Shown here: one piece after another, positions 1-6,114 of the stretch
How the letters are laid out: each line of letters starts with the position of its first letter
Numbering within the stretch: position 1 is the stretch's first letter
NCBI GenBank assembly: GCA_964580865.1
Contig: CAZONM010000332.1
Location: forward strand, 1 to 6,901
Source: JACOUT01 sp964580865
Lineage (GTDB): Bacteria; Myxococcota; UBA727; VGSZ01
Reading direction: 5' to 3'
Length of the DNA stretch: 6,901 bases
Position numbers and translations under genes: made by a program
The notes under the pieces: model-generated
The model's input: only the letters and a program-made list of their open reading frames with translations
The model's database searches: none
Told to the model about the DNA's origin: nothing

Positions 1-1
1 G

Positions 2-670
2 ACCCTGCTCGGCGCCGCGCAGCTCGCCGCGGCCGCCGGTGACGTGGTCTCGGGCCTCGCGTTCGCCGAGCGCGCGGCGGCGGTGCAGAAGAACGAGATC
101 GACGCGTGGCGCCTGGTGTTGGCGCTGGCGCTGCGGCGCAACGACGCCGCCCTGGGCGACCCCGATCGCGCCGTGGGCGCCGCGCGCGAGGTGCTGCGCC
201 TGGTCGACGAGGACGTGCCGGCGCTCCTGGTGCTGGCGCGCCGCGCGCGCGCCACGGGCGACCTGGTCGACGCCGTGGTGCGCTATGACCTGGCGGCGCG
301 CGCCATCGGCGCCGGCCGCGTGGCGGGGACCGAGGGCAACGACCTCGCGGCGGCGAAGAAGGAGCACGCCGCGCTGCTCGGCGAGCTGCACGTCGCCGCC
401 GGCGCCAAGGGCAAGCCCGAGACCGTGGTGCGGCAGGTGCAAGGCGCCGTGCAGCAGCTCTTCCTCGAGCGTCTCAAGAAGAAGAAGGGGCTGGCCGGCG
501 CCCTCGACGTCGCCGTGGTGGTGTCGGCCGCGGGCACCGTCGACTCGGTCGAGATCGTCAGCGACAGCGTGGGCGACGCCGCCGTGGCCGCCAGCGTGGT
601 CGCCAACCTGCGCCGCGCCACCATCACGGGCGGCGCCAAGCGGTACTCGTTCACCATGGAGCTGAAGTAG
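2..670 (+). CDS. TPR-like protein with AgmX/PglI-type C-terminal domain (5' partial)
   Basis: The frame is open from the left edge, so the start and an unknown length of N-terminus lie outside the window; 222 codons are visible before the TAG. Residues 1-130 (counted from base 2) are Ala/Leu/Arg-rich helices in a helix-turn-helix spacing like tetratricopeptide repeats, for example the stretch with DPDRAVGAAREVLRLV followed by a second helix pair containing LVDAVVRYDLAARA. Residues about 140-222 resemble the AgmX/PglI (TonB-C-like) C-terminal domain. That domain opens with an amphipathic helix (VVRQVQGAVQQLFLERL), has a basic KKKKG turn and a strand (LDVAVVVSAAG), then VDSVEIVSDS, a helix ending in LRRATI, and a last strand YSFTMELK. 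In Myxococcota such domains occur in periplasm-spanning envelope and motility proteins. The aromatic and proline residues usual near the end of the domain are weak here. Two bases separate it from asd. The domain call is moderate; the biological role is unknown. Confidence 0.75.
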   Translation, partial: TLLGAAQLAAAAGDVVSGLAFAERAAAVQKNEIDAWRLVLALALRRNDAALGDPDRAVGAAREVLRLVDEDVPALLVLARRARATGDLVDAVVRYDLAARAIGAGRVAGTEGNDLAAAKKEHAALLGELHVAAGAKGKPETVVRQVQGAVQQLFLERLKKKKGLAGALDVAVVVSAAGTVDSVEIVSDSVGDAAVAASVVANLRRATITGGAKRYSFTMELK

Positions 671-672
671 CC

Positions 673-1791
673 ATGCCCGTGCCGTCGAACAGCGGGACGC
701 TCGACCAAAAGCTCGAGACCCTCGGTGTGCAGGTCAAGGACCGGCCGACCAAGCAACCCAAGCGCCCCATGCACGTCGCCATCGTGGGCGCCACCGGCGT
801 GGTGGGGCGCGAGACGCTGTCGATCCTCAAGGAGCGCGCGTTCCCGCTCGCCAGCCTCAAGGCGCTGGCGTCGGAGCGCAGCCAGGGCGAGCGGGTCGCC
901 TTCGGCGACGACGAGCTGGTGGTCGAGGCGGTGCGCCCCGAGAGCTTCAAGGGCGTCGACGTGGTGTTCTTCGCCGCGGGCGGCGGCGTCTCGAAGGTGT
1001 GGGCGCCGCGCGTGGCCGAGGCCGGCGGCGTCTCCATCGACAAGTCGAGCTCGTTCCGCATGGACCCCGACGTGCCGCTGGTGGTGCCCGAGGTGAACGG
1101 CCACGCGCTCGCGGGCTTCGCCAAGAAGCGCGTCGTCGCCACGCCCAACTGCTCGACCATCCAGATGGTGCAGACCTTGGCGCCCTTGCACCGCAAGGTC
1201 GGCGTCGAGCGCGTGGTGGTGTGCACGTATCAAGCGGTGAGCGGCGCCGGCCGCGGCGGCGTCGACGAGCTCGAGCGCCAGGTGCGCGATCTGTTCAACC
1301 TGCGCGAGCCCAAGATCGACACCTTCGATCAGCGCATCGCGTTCAACGTGCTGCCGCGCATCCCGGCCAAGGACCCCATCCCCGCCGACGGCACCACCGG
1401 CGAGGAGCGCAAGATGATCGACGAGACGCGCAAGATCCTCGAGGCGCCAGCCCTGCGCGTCGGCGTCACGTGCGTGCGCGTGCCCGTGTTCAACAGCCAC
1501 TCCGAGGCCGTGCACGTCGAGCTGGGCGCGCCGCTGTCGCCCGACGAGGCGCGCGTCCTGTTCGCGGCCGAGCCGAACCTCCTCGTGATCGACGACCCGG
1601 TGCGCGGCCTCTACCCCACCGCCGAGGACGCCAGCGGCGAGGACAAGACGCTGGTGGGCCGCGTGCGCGTCGACGCCAGCGTGCCCGACGGCAAGGGACT
1701 GGCCTATTGGGTGGTGAGCGACAACCTGCGCACCGGCGCCGCTCTCAACGCGGTGCGCATCGCGGAGGCGCTGTGCGCGGACTGGCTCTGA
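673..1791 (+). CDS. asd: aspartate-semialdehyde dehydrogenase
   Basis: Catalyses the NADPH-dependent reductive dephosphorylation of L-aspartyl-4-phosphate to aspartate 4-semialdehyde, the branch point to lysine/diaminopimelate, threonine and methionine. It acts in the cytoplasm, usually as a dimer or tetramer. The nucleotide-binding loop GATGVVG is at residues 39-45. The catalytic cysteine is C160 in TPNCST (157-162). Q187 in YQAVSGAG, the substrate-binding R269 in RVPV and the acid/base H276 in NSHSEAV complete the active site. The family motifs SSSFRMD and PLVVPEVN are also present. From M33 the protein would be 340 aa, the usual length; the frame from ATG 673 gives 372 aa. I chose 673 because it begins two bases after the preceding stop and 28 of the 31 extra codons before M33 end in G or C, like the rest of the gene. 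A GGAG lies 11 bases upstream. ATG 769 remains possible. The function is secure; the exact start is not. Confidence 0.96.
   Translation: MPVPSNSGTLDQKLETLGVQVKDRPTKQPKRPMHVAIVGATGVVGRETLSILKERAFPLASLKALASERSQGERVAFGDDELVVEAVRPESFKGVDVVFFAAGGGVSKVWAPRVAEAGGVSIDKSSSFRMDPDVPLVVPEVNGHALAGFAKKRVVATPNCSTIQMVQTLAPLHRKVGVERVVVCTYQAVSGAGRGGVDELERQVRDLFNLREPKIDTFDQRIAFNVLPRIPAKDPIPADGTTGEERKMIDETRKILEAPALRVGVTCVRVPVFNSHSEAVHVELGAPLSPDEARVLFAAEPNLLVIDDPVRGLYPTAEDASGEDKTLVGRVRVDASVPDGKGLAYWVVSDNLRTGAALNAVRIAEALCADWL
1764..1768 (+). promoter_or_regulatory. Shine-Dalgarno sequence that decides the start of the fusion gene
   Basis: GGAGG inside the 3' end of asd, four bases before GTG 1773. The spacing is a little short. 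The only nearby alternative start in the same frame, GTG 1797, would cut off most of the signal peptide, so this site supports 1773. Confidence 0.6.
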
Positions 1792-3524
1792 CGTTCGTGG
1801 TGGTCTTGCAGGCCGGCGCCGCCGCCGCGCAGTCCGTCACCGAGCTGACCATCGACGGCAAGACCTCGCTCACCGAGGGGTACAGCCGCGCCGAGTGCAC
1901 GGCCACCGACACCATGTTGTTGCGCATGCGCGTGTCGGTGCCCGAGACGCGCTACTACGCGCGCTTCGTGCTGGCGCCGGCGGGCGTGACCGGCGGGCCG
2001 TGCCCGACCGATCTGCAGGAGCAAGCGCTCGAGGAGGTCATCGCCGCCGAGGCGCTCGACGCGATCTCGGGCGTGCTCGAGCTCGACAGGAGCGTGACGC
2101 CCGCCGACCTCATGGGCGCCGCCGCCTGCGGCGACGACGGCGTGCGCTTCACCGGCGGCTCGCTGTGCCTGCAGCTCACGCGCAACGAGACCGACGTCAC
2201 CGCGGTCCTCGTCCACGGCATCGCCATCGACTTCGACACCACGGTGCCGCCGGCCATCACCATCGAGAGCGTCGCGCTGGGCGACGGCAGCGCCACCCTG
2301 ACCCTCGGCGGCATCCCCGACGACGAAGAGACCTATCAGGTGCAGGTGCAGTACCGCGCCTGCCCCACCGACGGCGCCGCCGACGCGGGTACCGCCGACG
2401 CGTCGAGCCTGTGCGGCGCCAACGGCTCGTTCACCAACGCCGAGGTCGACGAGAGCGACACCGTCACGCTCGAGGGGCTCGACAACGGCGTCACGATCGA
2501 GGCGCGCGTGGCGCTGCAGGACGACTTCGGCAACCAGGGCGACTGGAGCGATCTCGTGCTGCTCGAGCCCGTGCCCACGTTGGGCACGCTCGACCTCTAC
2601 GATGGGAACGGTGGCGATCTGTCGTGCACGCCCTCGTGCGGCACCGGCGCCGCGGGCACTTCGGCGGCCAACGTGGGCTTCCTCGGCGCGTTCGTGCTCG
2701 CGGTGTCGCGGCGCGGGCGCAGGCTCACCCGGCGCGCGCTGCGCCGCGGCGGCGCGCTCGCCGCAGCGCTGCTCGTGCTCACGACCATCGTGGCGGCGGC
2801 GCCCGCATCGGCGGGCTTCGGGCAGCAGACGTTGTCGCTCGCGATCTCGCCGTACAAGCCCGCCATCGACACCGAGTACGTCGCCGGGTTCGACCGCATC
2901 TTCCCGATCTACTCGTGCCTGTTCCAAGGAGCCACGCTCGTCGAGATCGGCGGCGACGCCGACACGCACCTGCTCGATGATTTTGGCAGCCTGCAGCTCT
3001 CGGTCGGCGTGAACCTCGCGCAGGCGCGCGGCAAGGCGCAGCCCACCAGCACCCGCACTGTCGGCGAGTGCCAGGCGGCCACCGACACCGACGTGGAGCT
3101 GTCGCTGCTCAAGCTGCGGCCGGGCATCACCTATCGCGCCGATCAGCTCCTCGATCTCCTGAGCGTGCCGCTGGTGCCGTACGGGCGCTTGGGCCTGGTG
3201 GCCACCGCGTTCGCCTTCACCAAGGAGGGCGCCTTCGAGCAGGGCGCGGTGGAGCCCGTGGGCGTGCGCTTCGGCTGGGAGGCGGCGGCCGGCCTGATGG
3301 TGGCGCTCGACTTCCTCGACGCCATCGACCCGTTCGTCCCCGACACCACGCGCCGCGCGCGCGCCAACGGCACCTTCGATCACACCTTCCTGTTCGCCGA
3401 GGGCGCGTGGCAGCAGATCGACACCTTCGGACGGCCGGGCCTGGTGCTGTCCCCCGATGACGAATTCCTCGGCACGCGCCTGCCGGTGCTGTGGAAGCTC
3501 GGCATCGCCGTCGAGCTGCTGTGA
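1773..3524 (+). CDS. fused secreted FnIII-like/MYXO-CTERM-like protein and MXAN_2562-type outer-membrane beta-barrel
   Basis: A single 583-codon frame. GTG 1773 gives a signal peptide (MRGLALTFVVVLQAGAAAA, likely cut before Q20) and overlaps asd by 19 bases; an in-frame start further upstream would not begin with a signal peptide. Residues 20-157 are a Cys-containing exported region. Residues 158-269 form an FnIII-like beta-sandwich with ITIESV, TYQVQVQYRAC and VTIEARVALQD strands. This is followed by a Cys-rich segment (C285, C289), a short hydrophobic segment (298-311) and RRGRR, the layout of a MYXO-CTERM sorting tail. Without a stop, residues 313-347 then form a second signal peptide: basic stretch, hydrophobic core 328-342, and APASA before G348. 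Residues 348-583 match what I recall of the MXAN_2562 outer-membrane barrel family: LSLAISPYKPAIDTEY, FGSLQLSVGVN, LKLRPGITYRAD, VPLVPYGRLGLV, a FDHTFLFAEG strand and the C-terminal LPVLWKLGIAVELL. In M. xanthus, as I recall, the two parts are neighbouring separate genes. The function of either half is unknown; presumably they act at the outer membrane or cell surface. Confidence 0.82.
   Translation: MRGLALTFVVVLQAGAAAAQSVTELTIDGKTSLTEGYSRAECTATDTMLLRMRVSVPETRYYARFVLAPAGVTGGPCPTDLQEQALEEVIAAEALDAISGVLELDRSVTPADLMGAAACGDDGVRFTGGSLCLQLTRNETDVTAVLVHGIAIDFDTTVPPAITIESVALGDGSATLTLGGIPDDEETYQVQVQYRACPTDGAADAGTADASSLCGANGSFTNAEVDESDTVTLEGLDNGVTIEARVALQDDFGNQGDWSDLVLLEPVPTLGTLDLYDGNGGDLSCTPSCGTGAAGTSAANVGFLGAFVLAVSRRGRRLTRRALRRGGALAAALLVLTTIVAAAPASAGFGQQTLSLAISPYKPAIDTEYVAGFDRIFPIYSCLFQGATLVEIGGDADTHLLDDFGSLQLSVGVNLAQARGKAQPTSTRTVGECQAATDTDVELSLLKLRPGITYRADQLLDLLSVPLVPYGRLGLVATAFAFTKEGAFEQGAVEPVGVRFGWEAAAGLMVALDFLDAIDPFVPDTTRRARANGTFDHTFLFAEGAWQQIDTFGRPGLVLSPDDEFLGTRLPVLWKLGIAVELL
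2625..2711 (+). other. internal MYXO-CTERM-like sorting segment (C285 to basic tail)
   Basis: Encodes C285 and C289, a small Gly/Ala/Ser stretch, the hydrophobic run NVGFLGAFVLAV and the first arginines. This is the order found in MYXO-CTERM C-terminal sorting signals, which in Myxococcota are processed at a cysteine and lead to lipid-anchored surface display. The hydrophobic run is short, about 14 residues. What is odd is its place in mid-protein: such signals normally lie within a few residues of the stop codon. Confidence 0.55.
2703..2813 (+). other. internal signal-peptide segment of the barrel half (possible GTG start at 2703)
   Basis: Residues 311-347 of the fused frame read as a complete signal peptide: a strongly basic n-region (RRGRRLTRRALRRGG), a hydrophobic core ALAAALLVLTTIVAAA, and APASA ahead of GF. 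GTG 2703 would be the natural start if the barrel were made separately (273 aa). I see no convincing Shine-Dalgarno upstream of it, only a GGCGCG-type stretch. In the fused product this segment would be the return limb of a membrane hairpin. Confidence 0.6.
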
Positions 3525-4408
3525 CCGATCGCGCCGTCGCGACCGCGCTGGTAGCGCCGCTCGTGGCCGCGCTGGTGTTCTCGTGGTTGCGCCTGGCGGG
3601 CGCCGGCTGTCACGTGCCCGACGACGGCGACTACGCGGATGTGCGGCGCGCGCTCGACGTGCAGGGTTTCGTGCGCGGTCGCGACGCGCTGGCCGTGCTG
3701 CCGCCCTGGTCGCTGCGGCCGCTCACGGTGCTCGGCGACCTCGATCCCATCTCGGGTGACGCGCTCGCCGATCAGCCGCTCGAGCGCTACGCGCGCCTGT
3801 TCGTGGTGCTCGAGCCCGACGGCGACGACGCGTTCACCGCGGTGCGCCGACGTCACGGTGAGCCCGCCGCCACCGAGCGCCACGGGCGCGTGACCCTGGC
3901 GCGCTGGGACCTGCCCGCGCCCTCGGTGCGCTTCGACTTCCGCGCCCAGGTCGGGGTGGCCACCGTCACCATGAGCGGCGCGCGCTGCGAGCGCGCCGTG
4001 CGCGGCGGCGTCGCGTGTGGCGGCGAGCCCTGGCGCCGCGTGACGCGCGAGTGGCTGTTGGTGAGCGAGAACGCCGACGACGCCGTGTGGTCGCACCCGC
4101 CCCCGCGCGGCGAGGTGCTCGAGCTCGCGTGGGACGCCGTTCCGCTCGGCGACACGCTCGTCGTGCGCGCGGGCTTCACGCGCGAGGGCGCGGACCAGGC
4201 GCGCGCGCCCGTGCGGCTGCGCGTCTTCGCCGACGACGTCGAGCTTGGCGCCGTGGTGCGCGCGCCCGCGTTCGCGTTCTCGGTCGCGCGCCTCGACACG
4301 CGCGCGTTCGCCGGGCGCCAAGCGCGCGTACGCTTCGTCATCGACACCGACGACAACAACGGCGCGCGCTTCGCCTGGGACGCGCTGGCGGTGGGGGGCG
4401 CGCCATGA
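3521..4408 (+). CDS. membrane-anchored periplasmic protein of unknown function, partner of the glycosyltransferase
   Basis: A 295-aa protein starting at GTG 3521, whose last two bases are the first two of the preceding TGA (GTGA overlap). GTG 3491 would add ten residues but has no better ribosome site. Residues 5-23 (AVATALVAPLVAALVFSWL) form one membrane span or uncleaved signal anchor, so the rest should be periplasmic. Residues 30-170 contain the acidic DDGDYADVRRAL, then LAVLPPWSLRPLTVLGDLDP and RYARLFVVLEPDGDD. C156 and C166 could form a disulfide. Residues 171-295 look all-beta, with strands such as VLELAWDAV, TLVVRAGF, VRLRVFADDVEL and ARVRFVIDTDD, suggesting a jelly-roll or sandwich, possibly ligand- or sugar-binding. 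I do not recognise a named family. A four-base ATGA overlap with the glycosyltransferase gene suggests a joint role, such as presenting acceptor or stabilising the enzyme; this is inference. Confidence 0.82.
   Translation: MTDRAVATALVAPLVAALVFSWLRLAGAGCHVPDDGDYADVRRALDVQGFVRGRDALAVLPPWSLRPLTVLGDLDPISGDALADQPLERYARLFVVLEPDGDDAFTAVRRRHGEPAATERHGRVTLARWDLPAPSVRFDFRAQVGVATVTMSGARCERAVRGGVACGGEPWRRVTREWLLVSENADDAVWSHPPPRGEVLELAWDAVPLGDTLVVRAGFTREGADQARAPVRLRVFADDVELGAVVRAPAFAFSVARLDTRAFAGRQARVRFVIDTDDNNGARFAWDALAVGGAP
4393..4398 (+). promoter_or_regulatory. purine-rich ribosome-binding stretch before the glycosyltransferase start
   Basis: A run of six G residues ends six bases before ATG 4405. 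It can pair with the anti-Shine-Dalgarno sequence only partially. Together with the ATGA overlap it supports 4405 over the longer upstream reading of this frame. Confidence 0.35.
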
Positions 4409-6114
4409 ACGCGCCGCCGCTCGCGCGCGCCGATCGCTGGGTGGCCGTGGCGCTGGCCGTTGCCACCATGGTGCTGGTGGGCGCCACGGCGCAGGAGCTC
4501 GGCTTCACGCGCGACGAGGGCTACTACTTCAAGGCCGGCGAGCAGTATTGGCGCTGGTTCGCCGACGTGGCGCGCCAGCCGGTCGAGGCGCTGTCGCAGG
4601 CGGGCATCGATCGTGGCTGGGGCTACAACCACGAGCACCCACCGCTGATGAAGGCGCTGTTCGCGTGGAGCTTCGGCGCGGCCGAGGTGCTCGGGCTCTC
4701 GGGCAAGGACGGCGCCGTGCACGTGCACGACGCCCTGCGCTTCCCGGCGTGGTGCTTCGCAGGGCTGTCGGTGGCGCTGACGTTCGTGCTCGCGCGCACG
4801 TTACTGTCGCGGCGCGCGGCGCTGTTCGCCGCGCTCCTGTGGTTGTCGTTGCCGCACCCGTTCTGGCACATGCACGTGGCCTGCTTCGACGTCGGCGTCA
4901 GCGCCGCGCACGTGTGGCTGGTGCTCGCCTACCTGCGCTGGCGCCACACGCCGCGCGGCGCGCTCCTCGTGGGCGTGCTGTTCGGCGCGGCAGCCGCGGT
5001 GAAGCACAACGTGCTGGTGGTGCCCGCGCTCCTGGCGCTGCACTGGCTCGCCACCGACGCCGAGCCCGTGCGCCGCGAGGCCGCCGGTTGGCGCCTGCCG
5101 CGGATCCCCCTCGTGTTTTGGTCGATGGCGCTGGTAGGGCCGCTGGTGTTTTTCCTGAGCTGGCCGTGGCTGTGGCCAAGCCCGCTCGTGCGCGTGGGCC
5201 AGTACCTCGCCTTCCACCTGCGCCACGAGCACTACCCCATCCTCTACTTCGGCAAGCTCTGGACGCACCCGCCGTTCCCCGTCGAGTTCCCGTTCGTGAT
5301 GTCGGCGGTGACCGTGCCCACGGCGGCCCTGGTGCTGATGGTGCTCGGCGTGATCCTCGCGCTGGCGGCCGTGGCCGCGCGCATGCGCGCTCGGCGGCGC
5401 GGGGCGGCGGCTGACGCCGCCAACGCCGAGGTGACGCTGGTGTCGCTCGCCGCCGACGGCGGCGCGTCGTCGGGCGATCACGCGCTCTTGCTGCTCATGA
5501 ACGCGCTCGCGCCGTTCGTGCTCATCGCGCTGCCGTCGACGCCCATCTTCGGCGGCACCAAGCACTGGATGAACGGTCTGCCGTTTCTGTGCGTGCTGGC
5601 GGCGTGGGCGCTCGACGAGGCGTGCCGCCGCTTGCGCGCCGCCGAGGTGCGCGGCGCGCGCGCGGCCTTCGCGCTGTTGGCGGTCCTCGTGGTGGTGCCC
5701 GGCTGCTGGATCAGCGCGCGCGCCTGGCCCTACGGGCTCGGCAGCTACAACGAGCTCATCGGCTTCGCGCGCGGCGCCGCCAACGTGGGCATGCAGCGGA
5801 CGTTCTGGGGCTATGAGCCACGCGCCGCCCTGCCGCTGGTGAACGAGCGCGCGCCGAAGAACGGCCGCATCCACTTCGGCGACACCAACCACGACAGCTG
5901 GCGCATGTACCAACGCGACGGGCTGTTGCGCGCCGACGTCGGCTGGTCGGGCACGGTGCGCGGCGCCCAGGTGGCCTCGGTGCAACCGCAGGGTGAGTTC
6001 AAGCAACAATGGCTCGACGTGTGGAACGAGTGGGGCGACCGGTCGCCCGACGTGGTGCTCCACGCCGATGGCGTGCCGGTGGCGACCGTGACGGTCGCCG
6101 AGGGGACGCCGTGA
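4405..6114 (+). CDS. GT39/PMT/ArnT-superfamily glycosyltransferase, integral membrane
   Basis: A 569-aa polytopic membrane protein of the GT-C fold. Enzymes of this superfamily move a sugar from a polyprenyl-phosphate donor to a protein, lipid A or another envelope acceptor on the periplasmic side. The first span is at about 12-29. It is followed by the large first periplasmic loop with the acidic pair D37-E38 in TRDEGYYF, where these enzymes carry the catalytic Asp, and by NHEHPPLMK at 75-83. The second loop carries PHPFWHMH and D162. Several further hydrophobic spans follow. GGTKHWMNGLPFL starts at residue 383 in a late loop, and the last span is at about 420-437. The final 130 residues (containing SYNELIGFARGAANVGMQ and FWGYEP) are a soluble periplasmic domain typical of this group. 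A Lys/Arg- and Ala-rich cytoplasmic loop lies near residues 330-345. Starts at ATG 4405 within ATGA. The class is secure; sugar and acceptor cannot be told from sequence. Confidence 0.9.
   Translation: MNAPPLARADRWVAVALAVATMVLVGATAQELGFTRDEGYYFKAGEQYWRWFADVARQPVEALSQAGIDRGWGYNHEHPPLMKALFAWSFGAAEVLGLSGKDGAVHVHDALRFPAWCFAGLSVALTFVLARTLLSRRAALFAALLWLSLPHPFWHMHVACFDVGVSAAHVWLVLAYLRWRHTPRGALLVGVLFGAAAAVKHNVLVVPALLALHWLATDAEPVRREAAGWRLPRIPLVFWSMALVGPLVFFLSWPWLWPSPLVRVGQYLAFHLRHEHYPILYFGKLWTHPPFPVEFPFVMSAVTVPTAALVLMVLGVILALAAVAARMRARRRGAAADAANAEVTLVSLAADGGASSGDHALLLLMNALAPFVLIALPSTPIFGGTKHWMNGLPFLCVLAAWALDEACRRLRAAEVRGARAAFALLAVLVVVPGCWISARAWPYGLGSYNELIGFARGAANVGMQRTFWGYEPRAALPLVNERAPKNGRIHFGDTNHDSWRMYQRDGLLRADVGWSGTVRGAQVASVQPQGEFKQQWLDVWNEWGDRSPDVVLHADGVPVATVTVAEGTP

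Noticed and set aside
671..768. Promoter or riboswitch in front of asd
   Set aside because: No -35/-10-like pair or convincing hairpin seen, and codon third positions indicate coding sequence.
283..1515. Long open frame on the - strand across asd (410 codons)
   Set aside because: Antisense shadow of high-GC coding sequence; His/Ala/Arg-rich with no recognisable domain, while the + strand carries clear asd motifs.
999..1772. Upstream extension of the fusion frame through asd
   Set aside because: This part is an Arg/Ala-rich out-of-frame reading of asd; a signal peptide begins exactly at GTG 1773 with GGAGG upstream.
2640..2820. Frameshift explanation for the fused frame
   Set aside because: Both halves are in the same frame and codon bias is unbroken across the junction, so a single indel cannot account for it; only a lost stop or a true fusion can.
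1704..3383. Long open frame on the - strand under the fusion gene (559 codons)
   Set aside because: Low-complexity Arg/Ala/His/Gly composition, no motifs, and fully opposite a frame with signal peptides and family motifs.
3584..3610. Lipoprotein signal ending at C30 of the periplasmic protein
   Set aside because: The residues before the Cys are Gly-Ala-Gly; the -3 position lacks the Leu/Val/Ile of a lipobox, so a simple membrane anchor is more likely.
4801..6063. Long - strand frame opposite the glycosyltransferase (420 codons)
   Set aside because: His/Arg/Glu-rich shadow; the + strand has membrane spans and catalytic motifs.
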